From Actinomycetes bacterium (GTDB taxonomy: Bacteria > Actinomycetota > Acidimicrobiia > Acidimicrobiales > Acidimicrobiaceae), in assembly GCA_021805205.1 (NCBI GenBank), contig JAJZFV010000043.1, positions 186,001 through 250,000 of the forward strand: 64,000 nt of DNA. Direction: 5' to 3'. The translations under genes were made by a program, and so were the position numbers. Below, piece after piece: positions 54,500 through 63,722 of the stretch. The notes beneath the pieces were generated by a model. It was not told the DNA's origin, did no database searches, and was given only the letters and a program-made list of their open reading frames with translations. Positions within the stretch are counted from its first letter, which is position 1; each line of letters starts with the position of its first letter.

Positions 54500-55892
54500 C
54501 GTGAAGACCCCTTCCTGTAAGTGCAATAACTGTCTCGCCAAATGTTTCGGAGAGCGTTGGGTGCGGTTGAATGAATGCAGCGACCTCGTCTACGTTTGCC
54601 TCCCAGTTAACTGCGAGATATCCCATTCCGAGCTGTTCGGTTACCCAAGGTCCGGCCATATGAACCCCTAAGATCCGTCCACCACTTCCATCGGGATTTC
54701 GTTCTGCAACGATCTTTACGAGACCCTCGGTCTCACCGATGATTCGAGCTCGAGAGTTTCCTCCAAAAGGATCCTTCTTAACGACTACGTCGTATCCAGC
54801 AGCCTTAGCTCCTTCTTCAGTGAGACCGGCAAAGGCTACTTCGGGGTGGGTATAGATACACCACGGTACGTTTTGATAGTCAACTGGAAGAGTTTTTTCT
54901 CCAAGTATCGTCTTGATTGCCACGATTGCCTCTGCGAAGCCGACGTGGGCTAATTGAGCGGTTGCCACTAGGTCTCCGATTGCATAAACACCAGCTTCAC
55001 TGGTTTGCATCAAAGAGTCGACTTCAACAAATCCTCTTTGGTCCACCTTCACCGCAGCGTTCCCGCCAAGTAGGTTATCGCTATAGGGGCGACGACCAAT
55101 CGACATGATCACTTTTTCAACGTGGACGCTATTGCCGTCACCGAAAAATACATTGGCGCCAGTCTCAGTTAGCACGTGGCCGGTCACTGAAACACCAGTG
55201 TGCATCGCGATTCCACGCTTGCGAAAAGATCGTATGACGACGTCAGCGACGTCTTTGTCACAGCCTGCCAAAAGGGAGGGTAGGGCCTCGATAATGGTAA
55301 CTGCAACACCTAGGTCGCTCATAAGCGATGCAAACTCACATCCGATAGCGCCGCCACCGATGATAGCAACGCTCTTTGGAAGTTCCCGCATTGAGAGGAC
55401 TTCATCCGAGGTTATAATCGTCTCACCGTCGATATCAAATCCAGGTATGGTTCTAGGTACCGAGCCCGAAGCCAAAATTACCGAGTCGCCAACGACCTCT
55501 TCGCCGTTGCTAACCGAGACGAGGCCATCACCTAGATAGGTTCCAGTTCCCTCGATGATCTCGATCTTTCGTCCCTTCATGAGGCCGGAAAGACCCTTCC
55601 AAAGCTGATCGACTACCTTTTGCTTTCGGTCTTGTGTGATCGAAAAGTCGATAGTTGGCTCGGACGAGAAGATACCAAATTCTTTAGCGCCAACGACGCT
55701 TCTGTAAGTCGCGGCGCTCTCTAGAAACTCTTTAGCCGGAATGCAACCTCTATGAAGGCAGGTGCCACCGACCTTCTCCTTTTCCACAACGCAGACACTC
55801 AGTCCAGCACTAGCACCATATAAGGCCGCTGCATAACCACCTGGACCACCGCCGACAATAACGACGTCATAATTTTTCGCCGTCGGAATCAC
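54492..55892 (-). CDS. lpdA: Dihydrolipoamide dehydrogenase (E3)
   Basis: A 466-residue FAD enzyme reoxidising dihydrolipoamide of the E2 subunit. It has FAD site VVIVGGGPGGYAAALYGAS, an intact redox disulfide GGTCLHRGCIPAK, NAD site AIIGGGAIGCEFASL, VYAIGDLVATAQLAH, and the C-terminal catalytic HPHPTLSETFGE (His-Glu). These features distinguish it from the one-Cys homologue at 19.3 kb. The gene directly precedes E2 with an eight-base overlap, so the order is E3-E2. The name lpd is more common for this function; the symbol is used loosely. Confidence 0.93.
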   Translation of the reverse strand: MIPTAKNYDVVIVGGGPGGYAAALYGASAGLSVCVVEKEKVGGTCLHRGCIPAKEFLESAATYRSVVGAKEFGIFSSEPTIDFSITQDRKQKVVDQLWKGLSGLMKGRKIEIIEGTGTYLGDGLVSVSNGEEVVGDSVILASGSVPRTIPGFDIDGETIITSDEVLSMRELPKSVAIIGGGAIGCEFASLMSDLGVAVTIIEALPSLLAGCDKDVADVVIRSFRKRGIAMHTGVSVTGHVLTETGANVFFGDGNSVHVEKVIMSIGRRPYSDNLLGGNAAVKVDQRGFVEVDSLMQTSEAGVYAIGDLVATAQLAHVGFAEAIVAIKTILGEKTLPVDYQNVPWCIYTHPEVAFAGLTEEGAKAAGYDVVVKKDPFGGNSRARIIGETEGLVKIVAERNPDGSGGRILGVHMAGPWVTEQLGMGYLAVNWEANVDEVAAFIQPHPTLSETFGETVIALTGRGLHVG

Positions 55893-56013
55893 CTCCGCAC
55901 TCTCTACACATCATGAAACCAAATCGTCACTTGATCCATTTCGGTCAAAGTGACCTCTACTTTCAACTCATACTTTATGTTGAAAACTATACGATTGGCA
56001 AAACCGCCTCGCC

Positions 56014-56697
56014 TTATTGATCTTTTTGCTCAAAAAGTATCATCTGGCCATCTTCAATACTCCCCAAGGATTGGTCCTCAGCACAATCGATAAAGGGTCG
56101 AGCAAACGACCAGCTTCTTCGATGGATAGCTGAGAGGCCATAAATATCGATTGAGGCGCGATGGCGGCTCGAAGGATAACCAACGTTCGAACTAAAGTTC
56201 CAGAACGGGTAGTCATCATCTAAATCAGCCATAACTCGATCCCGATGCACCTTTGCTACAATGCTCGCCGATGCAATCACGGCATTTCTACGGTCACCAC
56301 CAACGATAGTTACAACCGCCGAATCGCTCCTATTTAGGTAGTCGTGCTTACCATCGAGGAGCAAGAGCGCCGGCAGACGTGGCATCTCGATCGCAGCGAT
56401 CGCCCGTTTTGCCCCTTCAGTCAAAGCTTTAGCGAGACCAACGTCGTCGATCTCTAAATTTGAAACTGAACCTATCCCAACTTCAAAGTAGCCACCGATT
56501 ATCTCTACCGCTGACTCGCGTCTCCTTCGGCTGAGCCTCTTGGAGTCGTCAACATAAAGCTCAATTTTCTCATCTAAGAATCTAACCAAGTTATCGACTC
56601 GAATTGCGGCAGCACCAACTACTAAAGGGCCGGCCCACGAGCCACGACCAACCTCATCGATTCCAACTATCCAATCTGAAGACGACAGGACGCTCAT
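56014..56697 (-). CDS. rnhB: Ribonuclease HII
   Basis: A 227-residue RNase H-fold endonuclease removing ribonucleotides and RNA primers from DNA hybrids. It has GIDEVGRGSWAGPLVVGA (first Asp-Glu pair), ELYVDDSKRLSRRRR and LLLDGKHDYL (third acid), and ASIVAKVHRDRVM with the Lys-His pattern and DDDYPFW. ATG 56697 with AAGGGA just upstream is preferred to a TTG at 56724. It is divergent in role from neighbours, but shares the minus strand with the cyclase gene 36 bases upstream. Confidence 0.93.
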   Translation of the reverse strand: MSVLSSSDWIVGIDEVGRGSWAGPLVVGAAAIRVDNLVRFLDEKIELYVDDSKRLSRRRRESAVEIIGGYFEVGIGSVSNLEIDDVGLAKALTEGAKRAIAAIEMPRLPALLLLDGKHDYLNRSDSAVVTIVGGDRRNAVIASASIVAKVHRDRVMADLDDDYPFWNFSSNVGYPSSRHRASIDIYGLSAIHRRSWSFARPFIDCAEDQSLGSIEDGQMILFEQKDQ

Positions 56698-56733
56698 AAA
56701 ATCCCTTGAAGTATCATCAATCAAATCTTGAAC

Positions 56734-57834
56734 CTACTTGGTATTTTCGATTATCGCAGGGGGCAGTCTACGGATCACACTTAGATCGACCACGCCTATA
56801 TCCTTCAGTTCTCGGGGTTTGAGTGATTTGGCGGTGAAGAGGCCGCTTTCAAGGGCCATATCACCGACTATGCGGGTAGCGAGTGTGGTACCGGGCGCTG
56901 CGATATTTACAATGCGCGATGCAGTGTTGACAACCGATCCGTAGTAATCACCGTCCTGCACCAAAACCTCACCATAGGATAGACCGCCTCGCACATTACT
57001 TATTTGTGCGTCTCTGGAGTAGTACTCAGCTAGTTCGAGTGCTATCGCGCAAGCTTTTACTGGTGACTCGACCACAAACATTACCTCATCGCCGATCATC
57101 TTCACGACCCTGCCATTATGGCGGGAAACAACCTCAAAGCTAACCTCCTCGAACTTGCCCACTACATGGGAAAGTTCATCGATCGAAAGCTGCTGCGATA
57201 TCACAGTAAATCCAACTAAATCCAAGAATCCAACCGCTAAAGTTCTAAGGCTCACATCTTTGGCACCGCTATCAATCGCTATGAGAGCTCTAGTAGATGC
57301 CGCGTGAAGGTGCCTAAGCCACGTATAAACGAGCAGCTGTGGAATAGTAGGAACGGTTGAAGAAGAGTACCTGGTGAAGCGATCTGCAAGCGTTATAGGG
57401 TCTGATGAGACCTCATCGTCCGAAATGTCCTTGAAGGCAGAAGAGGCTACGATTTCGGCCTCTGCGAAACGCGCCATGGACGAACCCATTACCCGTGCCA
57501 ACTGAAGTGCTGACGAGGTGGAGATGTTTCCTTCAGCAACTATCGCCTTCAACGAATAGGCAGCATCTAGGTCAACTTCGGTAAAGATAGCTTCATCATC
57601 ACGAAAGTCACGAAAGCCAAGGGCGCGCCACAAACGCCTAATAATCGAGAGATCGAGGCCCACTTTTTCGGCGATCTCAACGGCGGTATAGCGGAGCTTG
57701 GACGAACCTAGAAGCTGATCGATCGCCAAAAAGTGCAAGGAACCGTCTGCGGCCGCCGCATAGATTTCGTCGTCGTGAAATCCGCGTTCACGCAATAAAT
57801 CGAGCAATCGCTGAGGCACAACGTGCTCCTCCAA
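56734..57834 (-). CDS. Class III adenylate cyclase with Rv1264-like N-terminal regulatory domain
   Basis: A 366-residue, apparently soluble cyclase. Residues about 1-185 resemble the autoinhibitory, pH-sensing N-domain of mycobacterial Rv1264 (helix-rich; LVYTWLRHLHAAS before the catalytic part). The catalytic domain has FLDLVGFT with Asp205 and KMIGDEVMF with Asp249 (the two metal-binding acids), Lys245 and NTASR with Asn303 and Arg307 for transition-state binding, and DYYGS at the adenine side. cAMP from ATP is expected. A TTG at 57834 and a GTG at 57819 (with GGAGGAG six bases upstream) are both possible starts. It is divergent from cofC across 77 bases. Confidence 0.88.
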   Translation of the reverse strand: MEEHVVPQRLLDLLRERGFHDDEIYAAAADGSLHFLAIDQLLGSSKLRYTAVEIAEKVGLDLSIIRRLWRALGFRDFRDDEAIFTEVDLDAAYSLKAIVAEGNISTSSALQLARVMGSSMARFAEAEIVASSAFKDISDDEVSSDPITLADRFTRYSSSTVPTIPQLLVYTWLRHLHAASTRALIAIDSGAKDVSLRTLAVGFLDLVGFTVISQQLSIDELSHVVGKFEEVSFEVVSRHNGRVVKMIGDEVMFVVESPVKACAIALELAEYYSRDAQISNVRGGLSYGEVLVQDGDYYGSVVNTASRIVNIAAPGTTLATRIVGDMALESGLFTAKSLKPRELKDIGVVDLSVIRRLPPAIIENTK

Positions 57835-57911
57835 AACCCCACCCCCTTTACTACCTAAGATAGCGACTAGATAGATTCAAACGAATAGATTCCATGACTT
57901 TTATGCTCTAA

Positions 57912-58598
57912 GTGTTACCTATGCCAAATGACCGATTATCAATTGACACCGCCTTCGCTACCGACAAGAGGTTAATCCTCATACCCGTACGTAGCTTTGA
58001 AGTGGGCAAGAGTCGCCTTGGTGAAATCTCAGCCACTAATCGGCGTCGACTGTTGGCTAATCTCGCCGAGGGAGTGATAACTGGCCTGGAAGAGATTGCA
58101 AGAAGAGTGGTTGTTACCACCACCGACGAAGTCGCTAAATGGGGCCAAAATCTTGGCTGCCTAACAATCGTTACCTCGAGTCCCCTAAATCAAGCACTAA
58201 GGGAAGCTCTCGAGGAGTTTGGAGCCTCCGGAGGATATGGAGTTGTTATGGGTGACATAGCATTAGCTTCGAGACCATCCCTCGCTCAAGCCGTCTCATC
58301 GAGGACGCCTTTGGTAACGTGTGATCGTCTTAGAGCGGGAACTTCGATCGTAACAATTCCGTCTGAAAAGGTGATCGACTTCAAGTTCGGAGAGGACTCA
58401 TTCAAGTCGCATATAAAAGAAATAATGCGACACTTTTCATTTACTAAAGTCTCCCAGGCGAACAAGAATACGATCGACATCGATAGCATCGAGGATCTTT
58501 TAGCCTTGCAAAAAGATAGCAACCTCTCCCAAGCGGAGCGGAAAAGGATCGAGACGATGATCGAATTGACCACTAATGGAGCAAAGATTGACCTCTAA
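57912..58598 (+). CDS. fbiD: Phosphoenolpyruvate/2-phospholactate guanylyltransferase CofC (FbiD)
   Basis: A 228-residue nucleotidyltransferase that activates phosphoenolpyruvate or 2-phospholactate with GTP for CofD. It begins LILIPVRSFEVGKSRLGE, the typical 'P.K....gKtRL' start, with VVTTTDEVAKWGQNLGC, QALREALEEFGASGGYGVVMGDIAL (metal-binding Asp in MGDIAL), and the TCDRLRAGTSIVTIPSEKVIDFKFGEDSF substrate region, seen here as CDRLRAGTS and FKFGEDSF. GTG 57912 or ATG 57921 may start it. It is 50 kb from cofD-cofE and overlaps the LmbE-like gene. Confidence 0.9.
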   Translation: MLPMPNDRLSIDTAFATDKRLILIPVRSFEVGKSRLGEISATNRRRLLANLAEGVITGLEEIARRVVVTTTDEVAKWGQNLGCLTIVTSSPLNQALREALEEFGASGGYGVVMGDIALASRPSLAQAVSSRTPLVTCDRLRAGTSIVTIPSEKVIDFKFGEDSFKSHIKEIMRHFSFTKVSQANKNTIDIDSIEDLLALQKDSNLSQAERKRIETMIELTTNGAKIDL

Positions 58599-59331
58599 CT
58601 ACTACGGGGATGTTTACAAAGTGCGCCCTTCGCTACCGCGTCCAAATCGTGTTTTGGCCATCGGAGCCCACTTCGACGACGTCGAATTCGGAAGCGGAGC
58701 GACCCTTTCAAAGTGGTCTAAGGCAGGAACAAAGATCGAGATATTGGTGATGACCGACGGATCGAAAGGAACCTGGGACGAAAACCAAGATGGGCATGCG
58801 TTAGCACTAATCCGAAAGGAAGAGCAGCTCGCCTCTGCCAAGGTAATCGGTAACGACGTCGCGGTGAAGTGGTTGAATTGGATCGACGGAGAGCTTGTCC
58901 ATTCACAACGAACGATTGCTCAGGTAGCGGCAGAGATCAGAGGCTTCAAACCAGATGTAGTGGTCAGCCACGATCCATGGAAGAGGTACCGCCTACATCC
59001 CGATCATAGAAATTGTGGCCAGATCGCAATCGATGCCGTAGTAGCCGCTCGTGATCCACACTTTTACAAAGAGCTCGGCCCTCACCACCGTCCGAACTCG
59101 ATTCTCCTCTTTGAGCCTGACCAAATCAATTACGTCGAGGAGGTTGACGAGGTCGACATTGAAGTAAAGGTATCGGCTCTCCTGTCACATCGAAGCCAGC
59201 ACCAAACATCGATGGAAGATCGTTCAGGTAGCAATGACTTATTTGGAATGACCCGTGCCTTCGCGCGTAGGATCGGCCAAGAATTTGGCTGCTCCTTAGG
59301 AGAACCGTTTCACCTAATCGACGACGTATAA
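58576..59331 (+). CDS. LmbE/PIG-L-family deacetylase
   Basis: A 251-residue zinc hydrolase. Metal motifs are IGAHFDDVEFGSGATL (HxDD, where many members have HPDD) and the later HPDHRNCGQIA; VVSHDPWKRYRLHPDH precedes it. Family members deacetylate GlcNAc-inositol (MshB in mycothiol synthesis), cleave mycothiol conjugates (Mca) or deacetylate lipid-linked sugars; the substrate is not decidable. ATG 58576 overlaps fbiD by 23 bases, while TTG 58588 has GGAG six bases upstream. Being coupled to fbiD suggests co-expression, not necessarily a shared pathway. Confidence 0.85.
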   Translation: MEQRLTSNYYGDVYKVRPSLPRPNRVLAIGAHFDDVEFGSGATLSKWSKAGTKIEILVMTDGSKGTWDENQDGHALALIRKEEQLASAKVIGNDVAVKWLNWIDGELVHSQRTIAQVAAEIRGFKPDVVVSHDPWKRYRLHPDHRNCGQIAIDAVVAARDPHFYKELGPHHRPNSILLFEPDQINYVEEVDEVDIEVKVSALLSHRSQHQTSMEDRSGSNDLFGMTRAFARRIGQEFGCSLGEPFHLIDDV

Positions 59332-59363
59332 AAGGGGCCCCGCCATAGGCGATGGGCCCCCTT
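59332..59363. terminator. G/C-rich intrinsic terminator
   Basis: Arms 59334-59340 and 59354-59360 pair over seven G/C bases, with an inner GCC/GGC pairing in the loop. It lies directly after the stop of the LmbE-like gene and between converging genes. Confidence 0.75.
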
Positions 59364-59406
59364 ATATATGTACTTGAAATTACCTTTGAAACTGTTGGGT
59401 CATGAC

Positions 59407-60957
59407 CTAGTTAACTAGGCGCGTTCGCCCTTCCCAGTAAGGCGCTCGCAACTTGAACTTTTGCAACTTTCCAGTCGCCGTTCTTGCAAGCTCATCGCGG
59501 AACTCAATCGTGGTTGGACACTTGAAGTGAGCTAGTCTATCTCGGCAGAAGTTGATGATGTCAGCCTCAGAGACCGACGCGTCAGGGCGAAGGACGACCA
59601 ATGCCTTGATAGTCTCACCCCATTTTTCATCTGGAACACCGATAACAGCGACCTCTAACACCTGTGGATGCTGGAAGATTACATCTTCGACCTCAATGGA
59701 GGAGACGTTTTCGCCACCGGTGATAATGACGTCCTTCTTCCTATCAGAGATGGTTAGATACCCATTCTCAATAAAACCACCATCACCAGTGTGGAACCAT
59801 CCACCCTCAAGCGCATCAGCGGTAGCGGTAGGATTATCCCAGTAACCCTCGAAAACTTGATTGCCTTTAACCAACACTTCGCCGTTGGAGTCAACGTGAA
59901 TACGAGTACCGATTACTGGGGCGCCAGCCCTCGAAAGCAGCTTGGCTCTCTCCTCAAGCTCAAGGCCGTCCCACTCTCGACGATGCTTGTTAAACGTGAG
60001 CACTGGGGAAGTTTCGGTCAAACCATAGATCTGCATAAAACGCCATCCGAGCTCCCTCTCAATTCGCTCGATGGTCTTTGACGGAGGTGGAGCACCTGCG
60101 GCGACTATTCGAACCAGGTCTCGACCGGGAATCTCCAATCCGGCAGCGCGGCGCTTCTCGGCGGCCTGTAATACAGCAGCCCAAACCGCAGGGGCGCCAC
60201 ACATGAAGTTGACGCCTTCAACTTCGATTCGCCGTAATATCTCTTCACCGTCTACCTTGCGAAGGATAACATTCCTTCCTCCCATGCCCGTTATGGCATA
60301 GGGCATTCCCCAACCATTCACATGGAAGAGAGGGAGAGTGTGGAGGTAGACATCTTCATCGGTAACTCCTGCATGCCATCCGAAGATAGCTGCGTTTAGC
60401 CACATATTGCGGTGCGTGATCTGAACGCCTTTAGGTCTAGCGGTCGTGCCGGAGGTATAGTTGATTGAACAGGTAAAAGACTCATCTGGGGCCCAGGGCT
60501 TAGGTCCTACGGCATCATCGGCAAGCTCGGCGAAGAGGTGCGCATCTTGAACGCCATCCATGATGATCTTTGACTTAACCGTGATAGAGGCGAGGTGCTC
60601 TTCGTAGTCTGGGTCAACAAGTAGTACAGATGAACCAGAGTGTTCGATGATGTAGGTAACTTCTTCTGGCGTGAGACGGAAGTTTATCGGAACTATTGTA
60701 CGCCCGAAGCCTGAAACTCCATAAAGTGCCACCAGCATCTTGGCCGAATTTGGAGTAAAGATAGCGACACGCTCTCCCTGTTCAACTCCCATATCCTCGA
60801 GTGCCTTTGCCATGTTTCTGGCTCGACGATAAAGCGAAATGTTGGTCACATCGCCCAATGACCCAGTGACCCCAGGTTCATCTACGATTGCAACTCGATC
60901 CGGGTAGACGAGAGCGGCTCGCTCAAGGTAATCAAGTACATTCAATTCGATGCGCAA
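59407..60957 (-). CDS. Acyl-CoA synthetase (AMP-forming)
   Basis: A 516-residue ANL-superfamily ligase. The P-loop YTSGTTARPKGVQITHRN, MQIYGLTETSPVL, GGWFHTGDGGFIENGYLTI and DRKKDVIITGGENVSSIEVE, and the C-terminal TATGKLQKF with catalytic Lys, are all conserved. The likely reaction is ATP-dependent activation of a fatty or aromatic acid to its CoA thioester; chain length is not decided. ATG 60957. It stands alone and may feed the acyl-CoA dehydrogenase or carboxylase pathways encoded elsewhere in the window. Confidence 0.9.
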   Translation of the reverse strand: MRIELNVLDYLERAALVYPDRVAIVDEPGVTGSLGDVTNISLYRRARNMAKALEDMGVEQGERVAIFTPNSAKMLVALYGVSGFGRTIVPINFRLTPEEVTYIIEHSGSSVLLVDPDYEEHLASITVKSKIIMDGVQDAHLFAELADDAVGPKPWAPDESFTCSINYTSGTTARPKGVQITHRNMWLNAAIFGWHAGVTDEDVYLHTLPLFHVNGWGMPYAITGMGGRNVILRKVDGEEILRRIEVEGVNFMCGAPAVWAAVLQAAEKRRAAGLEIPGRDLVRIVAAGAPPPSKTIERIERELGWRFMQIYGLTETSPVLTFNKHRREWDGLELEERAKLLSRAGAPVIGTRIHVDSNGEVLVKGNQVFEGYWDNPTATADALEGGWFHTGDGGFIENGYLTISDRKKDVIITGGENVSSIEVEDVIFQHPQVLEVAVIGVPDEKWGETIKALVVLRPDASVSEADIINFCRDRLAHFKCPTTIEFRDELARTATGKLQKFKLRAPYWEGRTRLVN

Positions 60958-61124
60958 CCTATTTCCCCTTTTAACTCAGTTGGTTTAGTGGCTAGGAACC
61001 AACTTAAGACCTATACCAAAAGCCATCGACCAGAGCCGAGATTGATAAAGATTACTTCTAAACAATAATAATTTCAAACCATCAGATGCTGATTCAAGGG
61101 CAACATAGATTACCATTCGATCCT

Positions 61125-63653
61125 TTATAGGGAAATACTGAGCTCGCGCTCCAATGACAGTTCTCGTGGTGCGTTTTGCCTCGAAGAAGAACCTCGATTT
61201 AGGTCTAGCAGTTCTTCCTTATCGAGATACGACAAACCCACCTCTATAAAGCGGGAGACCTTTTCGGCTTTCATTCCTAACGGTAAACCGAGCTGCCGTC
61301 GTCGCTCGTTCACCAAACCAGCGAGGACTCTTACGTTGGCAACGATTCGGCCATGATCCGTCCCGTCGTTGCCGTTACCTACGTAGTCGAGATCTACGAT
61401 CCGAGCGATCCTGCGATTAATCGAACCTTCGGCCAAGTTGCGCATTATTGGTGTCGGAGCGTTATGGCGTGCAAGATGATCAATTGCATCGATCATATCT
61501 CTATCTTCGTTCCATTGATCGTTTTGGATATCCACAGTGAAAGCAGCACTTTCTACTTCGATGTTTATATCAAGTAATGAAATTGCCCTTTCGCCAAAGG
61601 TTGCCCGGCGCAGTGATCGATGTTGAAGTGGAAGTGGCTCTAAACGAACTTCCGTCTCACGATCTAACCCAATGAAGCTACAGATTTCGCCGGGGATCTT
61701 TGATTCCAAATCGCTTTTTATCGAACCACCCCCTAAGGTCCGATCGAACTCCCTCTTTGACATGACGCCAAAGGCATTAAAGCCAACCCGCTCTTCGCAC
61801 TGGTTTATCGTTACCTCTTTTCGCAGTGGGTGCACCTCGCAAAAGGAGAGATACTTTTCCTTCATTGCCTGGCTATTTTCGTTTCGAAATTGCGACGATT
61901 GTAGTGTCAGCGCGGCTTCATCCTCGGAACGCAATCGATCTGAGATGTTCCTCGAGATCAGAGACCGTAGGTCATCGTCCCCAACAACTAATCTCGGACG
62001 TTGAAGCTGTTCAGGAAAGATAAGTCCGCCGCACTCCACTGACTTTAGCTGCTCATCAACGACCCTCTTCACCAAAGACTTTGCAGAACCATGATATTCA
62101 ATTTGCTGTTTGGGCATCGTCGTCGAGCAACCTAGATTCTCTGCGGCGGGCACTACTAGATCAATTGTGAGGGCTGGAAGGTCATCAACTTCAAGGCATT
62201 CATCAACTCCTGCTAATACAGCAAGGGTATCGTTTCGAATAGATGCCCCTCTGCCAATTGCCTGATCCCCTTTATATCGACCTTGATCTACGACTACGAG
62301 TTCAACGTGGGCGGCCCTATCTAGTGCAACCGAATTTAGAAGTGCTGGCAACGCAGTCGCCGAGGTAACCATTACAATTTTACGGTCTTTCAGATTCATT
62401 GACTTCAATTGATCGAACTCGATCGCGGTCGAATTCAAGGTATCCCCTATCGATACCACACGATCTTCATCCGCTGAGAAAACCTCCGCCCCACTTACCG
62501 AAGAACTTCTAATAAGTCCATCTAGAGCGACTAACTCTTCGGTTCGGTTCGAGCGTACTCTAGAAATTTTCCATCCTTTGGCATCAAGACCATCGAGTTT
62601 GATCGCTAGCGTCTCCTCTTGCAGCACCCGCAACCTTGAGACCGGATCGGAACCAAGATCATTAGTACTTCCAACAGTGAGCCTTGAGACGATCGGGCTC
62701 TCACAGAACTCGACGTTCGTAAGAGTTTGCCGTACCCGATCCCTCGCTCGAAGAAAGAAGTAATCCACTCCGCTAACCAAAGCTCGCTCTTCGAGGTCTC
62801 GAAAAGCGTTCATAATCGCTTTATCTAAAATTCGATTGATACTACATTCGGTCGCCGCAGTTGAAGTGGGTTGATCTATCGACTTCCAGCCTTCAAAGAC
62901 TTGAGCCAAATCACCGAGTTCTCCTTTGGTTTCGCGACTCAGGCGCTGTGCTATGGCTCTAGACCGAGAGGTATTAAAGGCATCGAATAGATTCACCTCT
63001 CTGCTTCGCTTTGAAAATTGCTCATGTAACGTTGGTAGCAGCGCAAATTTAGCTGCGTCAGCGACGGCTTTTGCCAGTTCTGGTCGCCCCAGTTGACTCT
63101 TTAGAGTCGAAAGGTAGACAATATCTGCGTACTTGGAGCCATAGGAGAGAAGGTCGAAGGAGAGGCTACGCGCACCCTCCGCTAGCAAAACTGAATTGGG
63201 AATGAGAATATGGCTATGGAGGTGTGGATCTTTGGATCTTGATAGAACGTGTGTAAAAGCCAGTGGTTCAACAACCCCACTCTTCCTAGTGTTCACTCCC
63301 CCACGAGAAATACTTGCGTAGCTGAACTCAGCCTCAATAAGTCGCAGGGTCTCGTCGGTTGCTTCCATGTGCGCTGCCAAAGTTGCCTCGCGACAGATTC
63401 GATCCCCAAAGGCAAAGAGGAGCGAAACTTCTTTTGGCGCTGCGACCACCGTCTCTATAACTTTGTAGGTGCGTCGGTCGCAGATCGGAGGGTGAAACCC
63501 AACGTTTATGGCTTTGCCCCTTCTAGCAATCTCATCAACTGAGAGGTAGCCTCGGTACCAGTCACTAGGTCTAACTTGACCAAAGAGTGCTTGCTCCTCT
63601 TCTTGGTAGTACGAAAGCAAGACGCTCTTGCGCTTTGAAACCAAAAAAGCCAT
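61125..63653 (-). CDS. MobF (TrwC/TraI)-type relaxase-like protein, isolated and apparently without helicase P-loop
   Basis: The first 250 of 842 residues match the TrwC relaxase fold: SYY at residues 14-16 (catalytic Tyr position), SDWYRGYLSVDE, AAPKEVSLLFAFGDR, and the metal-binding three-His motif FTHVLSRSKDPHLHSH (His135, His146, His148). The second Tyr pair of TrwC is replaced by ALF. The downstream half, where TrwC has a RecD-like helicase with GxxGxGK(S/T), has no recognisable Walker A, only VTSATALPALLNSV and ELVVVDQGRYKGDQ as vague remnants. No oriT, type IV secretion or partition gene is near. ATG 63653 has GGGGAGG upstream, which lies in a hairpin. A domesticated or decaying element is the best reading. 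Confidence 0.8.
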   Translation of the reverse strand: MAFLVSKRKSVLLSYYQEEEQALFGQVRPSDWYRGYLSVDEIARRGKAINVGFHPPICDRRTYKVIETVVAAPKEVSLLFAFGDRICREATLAAHMEATDETLRLIEAEFSYASISRGGVNTRKSGVVEPLAFTHVLSRSKDPHLHSHILIPNSVLLAEGARSLSFDLLSYGSKYADIVYLSTLKSQLGRPELAKAVADAAKFALLPTLHEQFSKRSREVNLFDAFNTSRSRAIAQRLSRETKGELGDLAQVFEGWKSIDQPTSTAATECSINRILDKAIMNAFRDLEERALVSGVDYFFLRARDRVRQTLTNVEFCESPIVSRLTVGSTNDLGSDPVSRLRVLQEETLAIKLDGLDAKGWKISRVRSNRTEELVALDGLIRSSSVSGAEVFSADEDRVVSIGDTLNSTAIEFDQLKSMNLKDRKIVMVTSATALPALLNSVALDRAAHVELVVVDQGRYKGDQAIGRGASIRNDTLAVLAGVDECLEVDDLPALTIDLVVPAAENLGCSTTMPKQQIEYHGSAKSLVKRVVDEQLKSVECGGLIFPEQLQRPRLVVGDDDLRSLISRNISDRLRSEDEAALTLQSSQFRNENSQAMKEKYLSFCEVHPLRKEVTINQCEERVGFNAFGVMSKREFDRTLGGGSIKSDLESKIPGEICSFIGLDRETEVRLEPLPLQHRSLRRATFGERAISLLDINIEVESAAFTVDIQNDQWNEDRDMIDAIDHLARHNAPTPIMRNLAEGSINRRIARIVDLDYVGNGNDGTDHGRIVANVRVLAGLVNERRRQLGLPLGMKAEKVSRFIEVGLSYLDKEELLDLNRGSSSRQNAPRELSLERELSISL

Positions 63654-63699
63654 CGGACCTCCCCGATTTAGTGTTAGAAGGGAGTGTCCGACGGCTTTT
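63645..63699 (-). terminator. Terminator hairpin containing the relaxase ribosome site and start codon
   Basis: On the minus-strand transcript, arms 63699-63686 and 63658-63645 pair over 14 bases with one G-U wobble, extended by CTCCC/GGGAG (63684-63680 with 63663-63659) after a bulge, and the 3' arm runs into six T bases (63648-63643). It begins 24 bases after the stop of the upstream gene, so it looks like that gene's terminator. Its 3' arm contains GGGGAGG and the ATG of the relaxase gene. Confidence 0.75.
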
Positions 63700-63722
63700 G
63701 GTTACTAATACATAGGGACCGA

